From contig JAFMVD010000001.1 in assembly GCA_025499625.1 (NCBI GenBank), forward strand, positions 156,215-220,214: DNA of 64,000 nucleotides. The letters run 5' to 3'. This document shows positions 36,845-46,000 of the stretch, piece after piece. The position numbers were made by a program, and so were the translations under genes. Each line of letters opens with the position of its first letter. Position 1 is the stretch's first letter. Below the pieces are notes generated by a model. It did not search any database and was not told the DNA's origin. It saw only the letters and a list, made by a program, of their open reading frames with translations. The DNA comes from Carboxylicivirga fragile (GTDB lineage: Bacteria; Bacteroidota; Bacteroidia; Bacteroidales; Marinilabiliaceae).

Positions 36845-37033
36845 CTCTCGCGGGATTTTTTTATTCCCTCGGATAAAATATGAACATTCTCGTGCAAGGT
36901 GTGATATCCCTCGTGCTTTTTTTTTGAATTCTCGTGCACTATTGGGCTGTTCTCTTATGATTTTATTTGCTTCTCGTACAATTTTGAGGGGTATTCGTGT
37001 AAAATATGGAAGTTCTCGTGGGTTTGGATATGA
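36845..37033. repeat. Array of 21-bp degenerate repeats, TTCTCGTG type (nine units)
   Basis: TTCTCGTG or close variants start at 36845, 36866, 36887, 36908, 36929, 36950, 36971, 36992 and 37013, exactly 21 bp apart; only these 8 bp are kept. Because 21 is a multiple of three, long frames stay open on both strands: 36837-37106 plus (SRA/SRG heptads) and 36818-37144 minus (ARE/PRE heptads such as NSAREFK, KIPRELV). Neither frame has a recognisable family or start signal, so I annotate a repeat, not a gene. A further TTCGTG follows at 37042. Confidence 0.8.
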
Positions 37034-37377
37034 AAGTGTAATTCGTGCTTTTAATAAGAAGGCTCTGATTACAAATCTGCGCCGGCCTTTGAAGATTAAT
37101 TTATAAGTGAAAAGCCTTACAATTCTGATAATACAGAATGACAAGGCTTATATTTTTATACAGGCTGGAGGCCTTGTTAAAGGTGACGTAGCCAGAGGCA
37201 TACGCCGAACGATTTACATTATTTAGTGGCTACGCTTAACGGCGGACATTTCAGGTCGAATTAAGAGTTATTCTTCATAAGGGTAAAACACTTAAAAAAG
37301 GAAGGTTACTCCAAGATTTAGTCCCGGCATAGGGTGTTCTCACAAAGATTCTGACCAAACGTCAGGCTCTTTTTTTG

Positions 37378-37484
37378 CCCAAGCAACTTGGGGTATTAGG
37401 TCTACATACCTAGGGCTTATAAGCCCAAACACCATGGAAGCATAAGTACAATTAATCTGGATAGTATAGCCCAAAGTTTTTGGG
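37378..37484. repeat. Cluster of CCCAA/TTGGG palindromes
   Basis: CCCAAG-CAA-CTTGGG (37378-37392), GGGCTTATAAGCCC (37413-37426) and CCCAAA-GTT-TTTGGG (37470-37484) lie within 107 bp. A related CCCAAGC/GCTTGGG pair occurs at 15985-16004. Confidence 0.55.
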
Positions 37485-37510
37485 TTGTGCTACTCAAGAC
37501 AATTGGGTGT

Positions 37511-37540
37511 AAAAAAAGCCCCACTCCGAATAATGAGGCC
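37511..37540 (-). terminator. Minus-strand terminator, GCCTCATT type
   Basis: On the minus strand GCCTCATT and AGTGGGGC form a G-U containing stem followed by seven T. It closely resembles the terminator at 38573-38599 and may end the DJ-1-like transcript 146 bp upstream. Confidence 0.6.
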
Positions 37541-37685
37541 TGATATTGCTGTTTGAATTTTCTACTTGTGCTTTTATAGTAGAGGCACTGATTACACATC
37601 AGCACCTGCATGGGCAATACCCCAAGCGCTTATAAACAATGACAATCCAGGCTGTAGGTCTGAAAAATTTATTAGCCCGAGTTAA

Positions 37686-38291
37686 TTAGTTTGCCTTTAC
37701 CATATCGATAAAAGCCAGAGTTATTTCAGTAGTTTGGTCTTTCCCTCTTTTTTTATATTCTGCCCATGGGCATCCTCCTGAAGTTATTATGTTTCCATCT
37801 TTTACTAGTCCATTTCCTGCATAAACACTCCCCGCAAAAGCACTTTTTGCGCTTTGGTCAGAATACAAAGCGTATTTTTTGCCTCTGAGTGCACCGGCTT
37901 CAGCAAGTAAATATACCGAAGCAACTTGAGCTGCAATTGGTTTATTGCTTTCAACAGCGATTTTTACAAAAGAAACAATCTCCTCTGTTGTATTATCTAC
38001 TATCATACATGGAATTATAAATCCATCGTATTCATCAATCTTTACACTACTTAGCTTGAGATCGGGAGTCAGTGAAACAGCACCTTCATGAAGTCTGTCT
38101 CCTGAGACTGTTGCAGTATGTACTTCAAAACCTGATTCCTTAAGCATCTTACTCATCTTAAGTGCTTCATTTTCCAACATAAATTCTAGCTGTGAAGACT
38201 CTTCTTTTATTAAAATGAGCACCTTTTTGGTAGTTTGAGACAGAGAAATTGAGCTAGTTAAGAGTGTAATAAGTATCAATACAATTTTCAT
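37686..38291 (-). CDS. Exported DJ-1/PfpI-like protein lacking the nucleophile Cys
   Basis: A 201-residue protein with a signal peptide (MKIVLILITLL, ending SISLS) and the DJ-1/PfpI alpha/beta fold: KVLILIKEESSQLEFMLE, then VKIDEYDGFIIPC and the elbow region KPIAAQVASVYLLAEAGAL. In active family members this elbow reads roughly AAICHG; here Cys-His is replaced by Val-Ala, so the usual nucleophile is absent. Later segments (NGLVKDGNIITSGG) match the family's GN(I/L)ITS signature. The ATG at 38291 was chosen over 38354, as it begins the signal peptide. It may be a non-catalytic or differently acting periplasmic member. Confidence 0.8.
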   Translation of the reverse strand: MKIVLILITLLTSSISLSQTTKKVLILIKEESSQLEFMLENEALKMSKMLKESGFEVHTATVSGDRLHEGAVSLTPDLKLSSVKIDEYDGFIIPCMIVDNTTEEIVSFVKIAVESNKPIAAQVASVYLLAEAGALRGKKYALYSDQSAKSAFAGSVYAGNGLVKDGNIITSGGCPWAEYKKRGKDQTTEITLAFIDMVKAN

Positions 38292-38474
38292 GATAAGTGT
38301 TTTAAATGAGAAACAATGGCAAAGATCAGTAACATAACCAATTATGTCATACATTGTTCACAATAAACTTAACTCTTATCAGGGTAGTTCGACTAAGTTG
38401 CAAACTTTGCCGAACGGAGAGCGACTCAGCAAACATAAAGGTAAACGAACATATCTTCAAATCAATTCATCTTT

Positions 38475-38573
38475 AATCACTAATCCATAATCAATCTTTG
38501 CTAATTCCATTCCCAAAAACTTATGCTTATCAACTAACCACTACGGACTACTGACTAACATCTCTTGACTTTA
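38475..38573. repeat. Degenerate 7-nt-period repeat upstream of the DJ-1-like gene
   Basis: Heptamers AATCACT, AATCCAT, AATCAAT, CTTTGCT, AATTCCA run from 38475; after one single-base slip GCTTATC, AACTAAC, CACTACG, GACTACT, GACTAAC, ATCTCTT, GACTTTA continue to 38573. The loose consensus is xACTxxx. It fills the middle of the 367-bp gap between the DJ-1-like gene and the small CxxC gene; the rest of that gap shows nothing recognisable. Confidence 0.65.
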
Positions 38574-38599
38574 AAAAGCCCCATTCCGAAGAATGAGGC
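38573..38599 (-). terminator. Terminator of the small CxxC gene
   Basis: On the minus strand GCCTCATTC pairs with GAATGGGGC (one G-U) around a TTCG tetraloop and is followed by TTTTT. Confidence 0.85.
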
Positions 38600-38658
38600 C
38601 AATCTAAAAAACTCCCCTGATATACAAGCCCATCACTTAGACATGTATCTTTTCATGC

Positions 38659-38883
38659 TCATCCTGCTATTTGCATCCTATTTTCATGGGATTGGCAAGT
38701 TTTACAAACCTGAATATTCCAATGAGGAAAATGCCACTGGGCATATTTGTATGCACCTTCAGATGATGTAAAATCACCTAACAAAAGTTCTTTCTCAATA
38801 CTCGTTAATTGATCACAACCCAGAACGTGTATGCTACGTTCGCCTAATATGTCCTTTTTTAATTCTAAATAATAGCTCGCCAT
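38659..38883 (-). CDS. Small CxxC protein, unknown family
   Basis: A 74-residue soluble protein with the pattern of a group of short Bacteroidota proteins: an N-terminal strand, HVLGCDQL, then LLLGDFTSSEGAYKYAQ (a helix placing alanines and aromatics) and a C-terminal Cys-Lys-Thr-Cys pair in VCKTCQSH. With the earlier Cys and His this could bind zinc or be redox active. I recognise the general pattern but no function. It has its own terminator with a UUCG loop just downstream, supporting a real transcript. Confidence 0.65.
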   Translation of the reverse strand: MASYYLELKKDILGERSIHVLGCDQLTSIEKELLLGDFTSSEGAYKYAQWHFPHWNIQVCKTCQSHENRMQIAG

Positions 38884-38897
38884 ATTAATTAGTATGA

Positions 38898-38921
38898 AAG
38901 CCCTTGCTGAAGCAAGGGCTT
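38898..38921 (-). terminator. Hairpin after the distal TlpA-like gene
   Basis: AAGCCCTTGC pairs perfectly with GCAAGGGCTT around a 4-nt loop, 57 bp downstream of the TlpA-like stop; the following U run is short. Confidence 0.75.
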
Positions 38922-38978
38922 AATAAATAGTAGAAGTTAGTCACACATGATACTACTTATTTAATATTCTTATTTATA

Positions 38979-40310
38979 CTACTGTATTAGCTTTTGAATC
39001 ATTGCCTCAAAGGCTTTGTCGGATGGCACTGGTGCAAAAGCATCGATAATAAGACCATCATCACTAATAATCATAAAGCGAGGTACGGTCATTAATTCGT
39101 ATGCCTTCAAGCGTGGACGTGGTGTTATGTATTGCGTTGATGTTTTAGCATGTTCGGCCAGGTACTTCTTCCATGGTTTCTCTGATGAATCAATGCTAAG
39201 TGAGATAAATTCCATCTTATCACTTTGGTATTTATCGGCCAAGGCTTCGAAATGAGGTGACTCAGCCTTACAAGGTCCACACCAAGTGGCCCATACATCA
39301 ATAACTAATATTTTACCTTTTAGATCATCTAAAGTAATCACTTTACCATCTATTGATGTCATTTCAAAGTTCTGAGCTTTCTGACCAGGGATCAGCTTAT
39401 TGTATTTTCCAAAGGCTTGGTTGAGGATGCCTTTATACTTGTCTGTTCTCAACTGTGGCTCTTGCTCATTTTTTTGACTAAGCACATCCGCTATAGGCCC
39501 TTTGCGATTAAGCAGATAAATAAGCTCCTGTACTTTCAAGAAATCCAGTATCTCGGCATCCATTTTATCTTCTCCAAGTTGTTTTATACAAGCACTACTA
39601 ACACTTAGGTAGGCACCAATATTTAAATAATCTTTATCATGACCACCAGCCAGGTAGCTGGTTATATCACTTTGAAATAGATTTGTAATACTATCGGCAT
39701 ATTGAGCCATCTCTTCCTGAGGTACTTTTTTGGCATAAGCGTCTCGATAACCGAAGGACATTAAAGTATTAGCTCCATCAAAAAGAATGCGACCATGTTC
39801 CATTTTTTTAAACTGAGCACTCACATTATTTAAGGCATCTAGTTTTTCCTGTTTGTTTTTAATATGCTTTGCAACACGCTTACCCAATTCAATGGCCGAA
39901 GGATCGCCTTCCATAATATCAGTTCCGTATAAGTAAGAACCCGCTTTGGGGAACGGACGCTCTTTTAAATAATCACAAGCTTCGGCACCAGTACCACTAA
40001 AAACAGCATCCAAAGGAGCATCCATGTCCAACGATAATTCCAAGTTGTCACCAGGAGAAAGATAAAGGGTATTTCTACCCAAATTAAAGTAGGCCGGCTC
40101 ATCTAATTCAAAATTGAGCTCAAATTTATTTTGCTCATCAGTTTTAAATTGAATATTCTCTTTCAACAATTGTGCTTCTGGTGTTCCCTTTGACAGACTC
40201 ACCTCCGATTGAAAGTTTCTTAATTCACCCTTAAGTTGAACTGTTTTGTTTTGTGCCATTGAGTTCACAATACCTAAACACAACAGGGCTATAATTAATG
40301 CTTTATTCAT
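38979..40310 (-). CDS. TlpA-family thiol:disulfide protein, SusCD locus 2
   Basis: A 443-residue exported protein: signal peptide (ending VNSMAQ), an N-terminal beta-rich DUF4369-like domain (about 25-110), a helical middle region (about 135-300) and a C-terminal thioredoxin domain with WCGPC (Cys344 and Cys347) and the cis-Pro loop TVPRFMI. The ATG at 40310 starts the signal peptide; 40328 would add six residues. TlpA proteins reduce or rearrange disulfides in the periplasm. It starts 10 bp after the preceding TlpA-like gene, so the two are one operon downstream of SusCD. Confidence 0.9.
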   Translation of the reverse strand: MNKALIIALLCLGIVNSMAQNKTVQLKGELRNFQSEVSLSKGTPEAQLLKENIQFKTDEQNKFELNFELDEPAYFNLGRNTLYLSPGDNLELSLDMDAPLDAVFSGTGAEACDYLKERPFPKAGSYLYGTDIMEGDPSAIELGKRVAKHIKNKQEKLDALNNVSAQFKKMEHGRILFDGANTLMSFGYRDAYAKKVPQEEMAQYADSITNLFQSDITSYLAGGHDKDYLNIGAYLSVSSACIKQLGEDKMDAEILDFLKVQELIYLLNRKGPIADVLSQKNEQEPQLRTDKYKGILNQAFGKYNKLIPGQKAQNFEMTSIDGKVITLDDLKGKILVIDVWATWCGPCKAESPHFEALADKYQSDKMEFISLSIDSSEKPWKKYLAEHAKTSTQYITPRPRLKAYELMTVPRFMIISDDGLIIDAFAPVPSDKAFEAMIQKLIQ

Positions 40311-40320
40311 AATCTTAGAT

Positions 40321-41466
40321 TTAATCAAGTAGTTCTTTTAGTTTCTTATCCAATGCCGCACCCCTTAAATGCATGGCAATTATTTTCCCGCTGCTATCAA
40401 CCAAATAATTCGCAGGTACACCTTTAACACCATACATTTGCACTACCGGGCTTTTATAAGCTTTTAAGTCGCTAACATTCACCCATGGAATAGCTTCTTC
40501 CGTACTAGCTTTCTGCCACGATTTACGATTGTGATCGAGGGTAAAAGCAACAATTTCAAAGCCTTTGTCATGAAAATGTTTATGCGCTTCTTTCATATGC
40601 GGAATCTCTGCACGACAAGGACCACACCACGATGCCCAAAATTCAACCAATACAAACTTGTTCTGCGCTAAAACTTCTTTTAGGTGAAATTCTTTATCGT
40701 TTAAATCTTTGGCCGTAAAATCCTTCACCTGGTCCCCTACTGTTATTTCTACTTTATTGGCCTTTGCTTTCTCTGCCGATACAATGGTGTGTTTCAATAA
40801 AAGTAACTCATCTATAGCACCTGTTTCTTTCTCTAGCTGCGCCAAATCATTTTCCCAATTATCATAGCTGCGCATTTTTTTATACGCAAACAAACGCGCT
40901 ACCGGATCGCTGTGCTTTGAATAAATAGCCTGATAAGTATCTTTTTCCAGTTGCTGATACTTATTTGCCAACTCTTTATAGTTTTGCATTTCTGCATCAC
41001 TTGGATTTTCATCTCCTTCTGATTGAAGCATTGTCATGTAGCTCATTAACTCTGCCTTGGCCGCTTTTAATTCAGGATTAGACTTAACATCATCAATTAT
41101 GATGGTGTGATATAAGCCACCTTGTAGCACCGCATCTTCTTTTTTATCAGCAAAGGCTATATCAATCGTACTGTCCTCTAAAATCATCTCAAATTTCCAA
41201 CCTTTATAAATGCCTTCTTTGTCGTAAATTGAAAGATACACCAGACGTGGATTCTCTACATCGCCATTAATAGTGAATGCCCCATTACTTATAAGGGCTT
41301 GTTCAGTAAAATGCCCTCTGCCAGATGTTGTATCAGGCATGTATATTTTAATACTGTCTCCATTAAATTTCTCAAGGCCTGTTCCATTTATGGTAAATAC
41401 TCCCGTATCTTGAAACTGACACGATATGGCGGTGAGGAGAATAGTGAGAAATAATAATTGCTTCAT
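40321..41466 (-). CDS. DUF4369-TlpA lipoprotein, SusCD locus 2
   Basis: A 381-residue lipoprotein (lipidation Cys16, LTAISCQFQD). Residues 20-115 form a DUF4369 beta-sandwich (FTINGTGLEKFNGDSIKIY), 125-235 a helical linker, and 245-380 a thioredoxin/AhpC-TSA domain with WCGPC (Cys281 and Cys284) and the cis-Pro loop GVPANYLV. The architecture is common next to SusCD pairs in Bacteroidota. Having two such proteins here suggests the imported substrate contains disulfides (for example cystine-containing peptides) or that the locus proteins need redox maintenance; this is inference. Confidence 0.9.
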   Translation of the reverse strand: MKQLLFLTILLTAISCQFQDTGVFTINGTGLEKFNGDSIKIYMPDTTSGRGHFTEQALISNGAFTINGDVENPRLVYLSIYDKEGIYKGWKFEMILEDSTIDIAFADKKEDAVLQGGLYHTIIIDDVKSNPELKAAKAELMSYMTMLQSEGDENPSDAEMQNYKELANKYQQLEKDTYQAIYSKHSDPVARLFAYKKMRSYDNWENDLAQLEKETGAIDELLLLKHTIVSAEKAKANKVEITVGDQVKDFTAKDLNDKEFHLKEVLAQNKFVLVEFWASWCGPCRAEIPHMKEAHKHFHDKGFEIVAFTLDHNRKSWQKASTEEAIPWVNVSDLKAYKSPVVQMYGVKGVPANYLVDSSGKIIAMHLRGAALDKKLKELLD

Positions 41467-41541
41467 TTTAAAAGATATAATAAACTAAGCCTCTCAATGT
41501 TGAGAAGATTAATTGAGATGAATAAATAGTGTTGGAAAACA

Positions 41542-41578
41542 ATTCCACCCCAGACCAATAAAATATCCGGAGTGGAAT
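41542..41578 (-). promoter_or_regulatory. Intercistronic hairpin between SusD2 and the TlpA genes
   Basis: ATTCCACCCC pairs with GGAGTGGAAT (one mismatch) across a 17-nt loop in the 117-bp gap. Such a hairpin could lower expression of the distal genes relative to SusCD. Confidence 0.5.
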
Positions 41579-41583
41579 AATTC

Positions 41584-43023
41584 TTAGTATGTATTTTGCT
41601 TAACCGATCCTTCTGTTAATTTAATAACCTCTTGTGGCAATGGCCGTGCATACTTGCGACTATTAGGTTCCAAGGTATAATTAACAATAGAAGAATAATC
41701 AACTGAAGTTTCACCCAATTCATAGAAAGTACGAGTAAGCGTAATCGGGTCTATTAAACCTTCGGCATTTAAACGCTTCAAGTCCGACCAACGCGAAGAA
41801 GTAAAAGGTAATTCGCGTCTTCTTTCATCCGCCACCAATTGCACGGCTTCCTTAATGGTAGTGGGTGTTGCAAGTTCAGAATATTCTGCCGCTCTAAAAC
41901 GATTTATTCGAACCATTTCAACATGCTCCATACAGGCAGCATAGTTGCCATCACGCGCTTCACACTCGGCCAAAATCAAGTACATTTCAGCAGCATCTGT
42001 TCCGGTCATTACGTTACCCCCAAATTTTTTATAAAGCTCATTATTTTCAGTCATACCAAACCAGCCACCTAAATAATCCTGAGTATAAAAATACAAGCGC
42101 ATATCTTCCGGCTCATAAGCTGCCAAAAGATCCTTGCTGGGAACATAAGCCCAATCACCATGATGGAAAATTTTATATTGGCTTTTCCATCCTTCGTAAA
42201 AAGCAGGCGCATATGAACGTAGGAATGAAGTTGAAGGCACTTCGTATTCACCAACCGGAATAATTTGCACCTCGGTCTCCATATTCACCATTTCTGAATG
42301 CATTGACAAGGCGTCAGCAGCATACTTTTTGGCATTCACAAAATCATGCATGTATAAATAATACCTAGCTGCCAATGCAGCGGCCGATGCTTGACTCTCG
42401 CGAATAGTGTTAACTTTTTCTGTCTCAATCTTTAAACCTTCGCTAAGGTCAGCTTCTATTTGTTGAAATGTTTCTGCTAAAGAAGCTCTTACAGTTTGCT
42501 CCCCAAAGGCTGTGGAATTTTTAATGGGTAATCCCATCTCTCCAGCGTTTGAAGCATTTGGATACAAACAATATTTGATAGAAAGTGCTAAATACTTATT
42601 GGCTTTTATCAAATGAGCTTCAGCCTTCAGGTTATCTTTATCTTCAAGGGAACCTTCCAAATCGTGCACATTTGCAATAATAAAATTACTTTGCCAAATA
42701 CTGTTAAATGCGTCGTTCCAATTTCTATCTTCAACTGAAGACAATTTATCTTGCCAGGCAAAATCCTGAACTTGCGCATAGCTTATCCATCCGCCAAGCG
42801 CATCATACACATTTAAATGGTAATTAAAATCATCAGACAGATAATCACAACGCACATCTTGAATTATTGTGGCATCATAATCCGTATTATTAAGCAGTAG
42901 ATCAATATCTTTTGTCGTTAATATTTCTTGCTGACTGGCCTTGCTAGGTGGTTCATCCAGAAAATCCTCACACGAAGCAAAAACAAATGCTGATATAAGT
43001 AATATTGAAAATATCTTTTTCAT
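41584..43023 (-). CDS. SusD/RagB family substrate-binding lipoprotein (locus 2)
   Basis: A 479-residue lipoprotein; the signal peptide ends at Cys18 (FVFASCEDFLDEPP). SusD features are the N-terminal EDFLDEPPSKAS, TPR-like helices (LIKANKYLALSIKYCLYP), a middle ALAARYYLYMHDFVNAKKYA and the C-terminal AEMYLILAECEARDG and ADERRRELPF segments. It starts 12 bp after the SusC2 stop. Substrate unknown; gene content with TlpA proteins points away from polysaccharides, since no glycosidase is in the locus. Confidence 0.93.
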   Translation of the reverse strand: MKKIFSILLISAFVFASCEDFLDEPPSKASQQEILTTKDIDLLLNNTDYDATIIQDVRCDYLSDDFNYHLNVYDALGGWISYAQVQDFAWQDKLSSVEDRNWNDAFNSIWQSNFIIANVHDLEGSLEDKDNLKAEAHLIKANKYLALSIKYCLYPNASNAGEMGLPIKNSTAFGEQTVRASLAETFQQIEADLSEGLKIETEKVNTIRESQASAAALAARYYLYMHDFVNAKKYAADALSMHSEMVNMETEVQIIPVGEYEVPSTSFLRSYAPAFYEGWKSQYKIFHHGDWAYVPSKDLLAAYEPEDMRLYFYTQDYLGGWFGMTENNELYKKFGGNVMTGTDAAEMYLILAECEARDGNYAACMEHVEMVRINRFRAAEYSELATPTTIKEAVQLVADERRRELPFTSSRWSDLKRLNAEGLIDPITLTRTFYELGETSVDYSSIVNYTLEPNSRKYARPLPQEVIKLTEGSVKQNTY

Positions 43024-43035
43024 AATTGTTTCTTA

Positions 43036-46000
43036 TTAAAATGTTAGACTTAAACCAATTGTATAAGTAGTCTCTGGTCTGAAGTAGGAACTTCCCATTG
43101 GGTAATCCGGGTCAATACCTAATTCATTAGCTGTCCACAGCATACCCACATTATTGATATGTGTATAAACCCTGAAATTAGAGCATCCAAACTGCGAGGT
43201 GATTCTATGTGGTATGGTATACGATAACATCACTTCTTTGAATCGAATATAAGAAGCATCAGCCACTCTCGACTCCAGATATCTGGCATTGGTACTATAC
43301 TGACCATAGGCATCAATTCTCTGTTCAGGTAATGGAAATTCACCAGTGGCCTCTTCATTACCAATTATTAGTTCATCCAGGTTTTTATGATAATTCATTG
43401 TTTCCAAGCGGTTACTATAACTGAAACCATCGACCAACATATGATGACCAAATTTGCCGGTAATCGTGGCCAGTAAACTAAAACCTTTATAAAAAAATTC
43501 ATTGGTTAAAGAGCTTACATGAGGAGCTATGCGTGTTCCCTGAAACCAAGCTAAGTCAGTTGCTGTAATGCCTGTATTCGTCAGGTTTACTGTCGCATCA
43601 TAAACTTCCCCGTTTTTAGCTCTTATGGTTGCAACCCCGTCCTCATTAAGGCCATTATACTTAATGGCCCAGGTAGGTAAGTATTCATATCCTTCAACAA
43701 ATGATTTGCCTGACAAAAAATTGTATGGAATATATGCTTCTTTAACCTTATTAACCATACTGTTGTTATAAGCATAATTAAGAATTGGTTTCCATAGTAC
43801 GGTATTAGCAATATTAATATTAGCATTCAGATTCAATTCAAAACCATTGTTTTCCATATCGGCCACATTAAAGGCCTGTAGCGTTGTACCATCAGTAGAA
43901 GGCACTGAAACCTCAGCTATTAAGTCTTCACTATTTTTGTCATAGTACTCAACTGAACCAAAGAGCTTATTATTGAACAACGCAAAATCTAAAGCAACAT
44001 TTAATTGACTTACACGCTCCCATCGTAAGGATGAATTTCCAAGGTCAGTTAGACTAGCATAATCATAACCCGCTCCAGAATATGGGCTTGAACCTGATTT
44101 ATACGATATAGTTGGCACCATGGAAGAGAACTGATTACTATTACCATTAACACCATAAGTCGAACGTAAGGTCAATCGGTTAAGCCATTCCTGACTTTCC
44201 ATGAAAGCCTCTTTTGATAGTTGCCAGCTTCCACCCACTGACCAAAATGGCGAATAGCGGTATTTAGCTTCATCAACCACTAAGTTCGAGGCATCTGTTC
44301 TAACACTTGCACTAACGGTATATTTATCCTTATACGTGTATCCTAGATTCGAATACAATGAAAAATACCTACCTGCTCTTCCAGTTAAGGCTGGCTCATA
44401 TATATGATCTCCTCCTGTAATGATATTACCAGTTGAATTCCTATAATAGGCACGTTGCAGGTTATTCATTTTATCAGGAACGGAGCTCATGTAATTCTTA
44501 TGATTATAACCGAATAACCACTCACGGCTTGTTTCCGTGTCATTTCTATTTGTTTCAGTACCAGCAATGAAATTAAATGCATGGTCACCATAATTCTTGA
44601 CAATACTTAACTGATTTCTTAACAAATATGAAACCACATTTGTATTACCTAGATAAACGATTTCACCCATAGGTAACTGGTAGTCTGTTTCAGGATTAAT
44701 GGCATAGGGCAACCTATCGAAAATGGTCTGATAATCCGTTAGTGTAAATAAATTTACCTGATCGCGAGTGTAATAGGAACCTTCGGTATATCTGTTTTTT
44801 GTTTTGTAGGATGCATTCTGGTATTGGAAACCCACAGTATATTTTATTCCCTCTGCTATTTTAAAATTTAAGCCCGCATTAATTCGAGTACTTAAAGTTT
44901 TAGTTTCAAACTTTTGCGTTCGCATATTCTGAAGCGGATTGTAGGTCATGTCATCATAGGCCCACCCAGATGTGTACGAGTGAAGGTCATTCATTACTTT
45001 GGAATTGTATCCCCTATTGTACTCCACATGATTATAATTTCCGTTCTCATCTAGTAATGTTTCGTATGGTGACATAGCTTGAATATCACGCAAACCAACG
45101 CCACTACTTTTATCATTTCTGATTTGCTCCATTATTGCAAAATCGAACTCCAACCAATCTTTCACTTGCATAACATTACGAAAGTTAATCAGAACGTTAT
45201 TATCGCTATCTGATTCTATCACATGTTTATTGTCATTAAACATTACCGACAAAGAATAACGGTTTCTTTCTCCCTGTCCACGCAAGGCTACATTATAATT
45301 CTGTGAGAAAGACTTACGCAACATGTGTTCCTTCACCTGTTCCTGATACGATTGATTCATGAGTTTTTGGAAATCCGGCGTATCTATTGTGTACACAGGT
45401 TGCCCGATACCTCCATTAGCCAGGTGGTCTTCCCATTGCTTTTCAAATAAATAACCTGCCTTTGTAAACGATTGATTAATATCTTCAAGGTTAATAATGC
45501 GTTTTCCCCATCCTTGATTCCAAAGCATCTGTTCATATTCTATTTGCGACTGCGAACTGGCAATTGGATTGGCATAGTTCAAATCCACTTCATCGCTAAA
45601 TTTAGCGTATGCTTCAACACTTACTTGCATGCCTTTTTTACCACTTCCTTTTTTAGAAGTGATAACAATAACCCCATTGGCTGCACGAGCACCCCAAATT
45701 GAAGCTGCAGCAGCATCTTTCAATACAGTAATTTTTTCTACATCATTACGGTTAATCGATTCTAGACCGCCATCGATGGCAAAACCATCCACCACAATAA
45801 GCGGTTGACCATCTGCTGTTAAGGAACTCTGTCCACGGATGGTAAACTGAGTATTACCGTCAGCATCAAGAGTTGTCTGAACACCCGCTACCAATGATTC
45901 AAGGTTCCCACCAATGGTTTCATTGGGGCTATTGGCTACATTATCACTATTAAGCATAGAAAACGAACCAGTAGCTCTTTCCTTAGAAATAGTTTGATAA

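Larger units (their letters stand above)
36620..37685. other. 1.07-kb gene-poor, repeat-rich region
   Basis: I find no convincing gene here. It contains, in order: unremarkable AT-rich sequence to about 36820, a 21-bp repeat array (36845-37033), a hairpin of AAGCCTT/AAGGCTT type (37110-37150), a separated inverted pair GTAGCCA/TGGCTAC around 37190-37235, a cluster of CCCAA/TTGGG palindromes (37378-37484) and a minus-strand terminator (37511-37540). Confidence 0.6.

Noticed and set aside
16950..37033. CRISPR arrays
   Set aside because: The 21-bp, 11-nt and 7-nt arrays have no constant repeat plus variable spacer structure of CRISPR size, and no cas gene is present.
36818..37144. 108-codon minus frame and 90-codon plus frame over the 21-bp array
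   Set aside because: Both are kept open by the 21-bp period. Neither has a recognised family, promoter or preferred strand, so they are described as repeat only.
37180..37260. Remnant insertion sequence end (GTAGCCA/TGGCTAC, GCCGAACG)
   Set aside because: Only a 7-bp inverted pair is visible, with no transposase fragment and no target duplication.
37417..37617. 66-codon minus-strand frame
   Set aside because: It runs through a palindrome cluster and a terminator, with no family resemblance.
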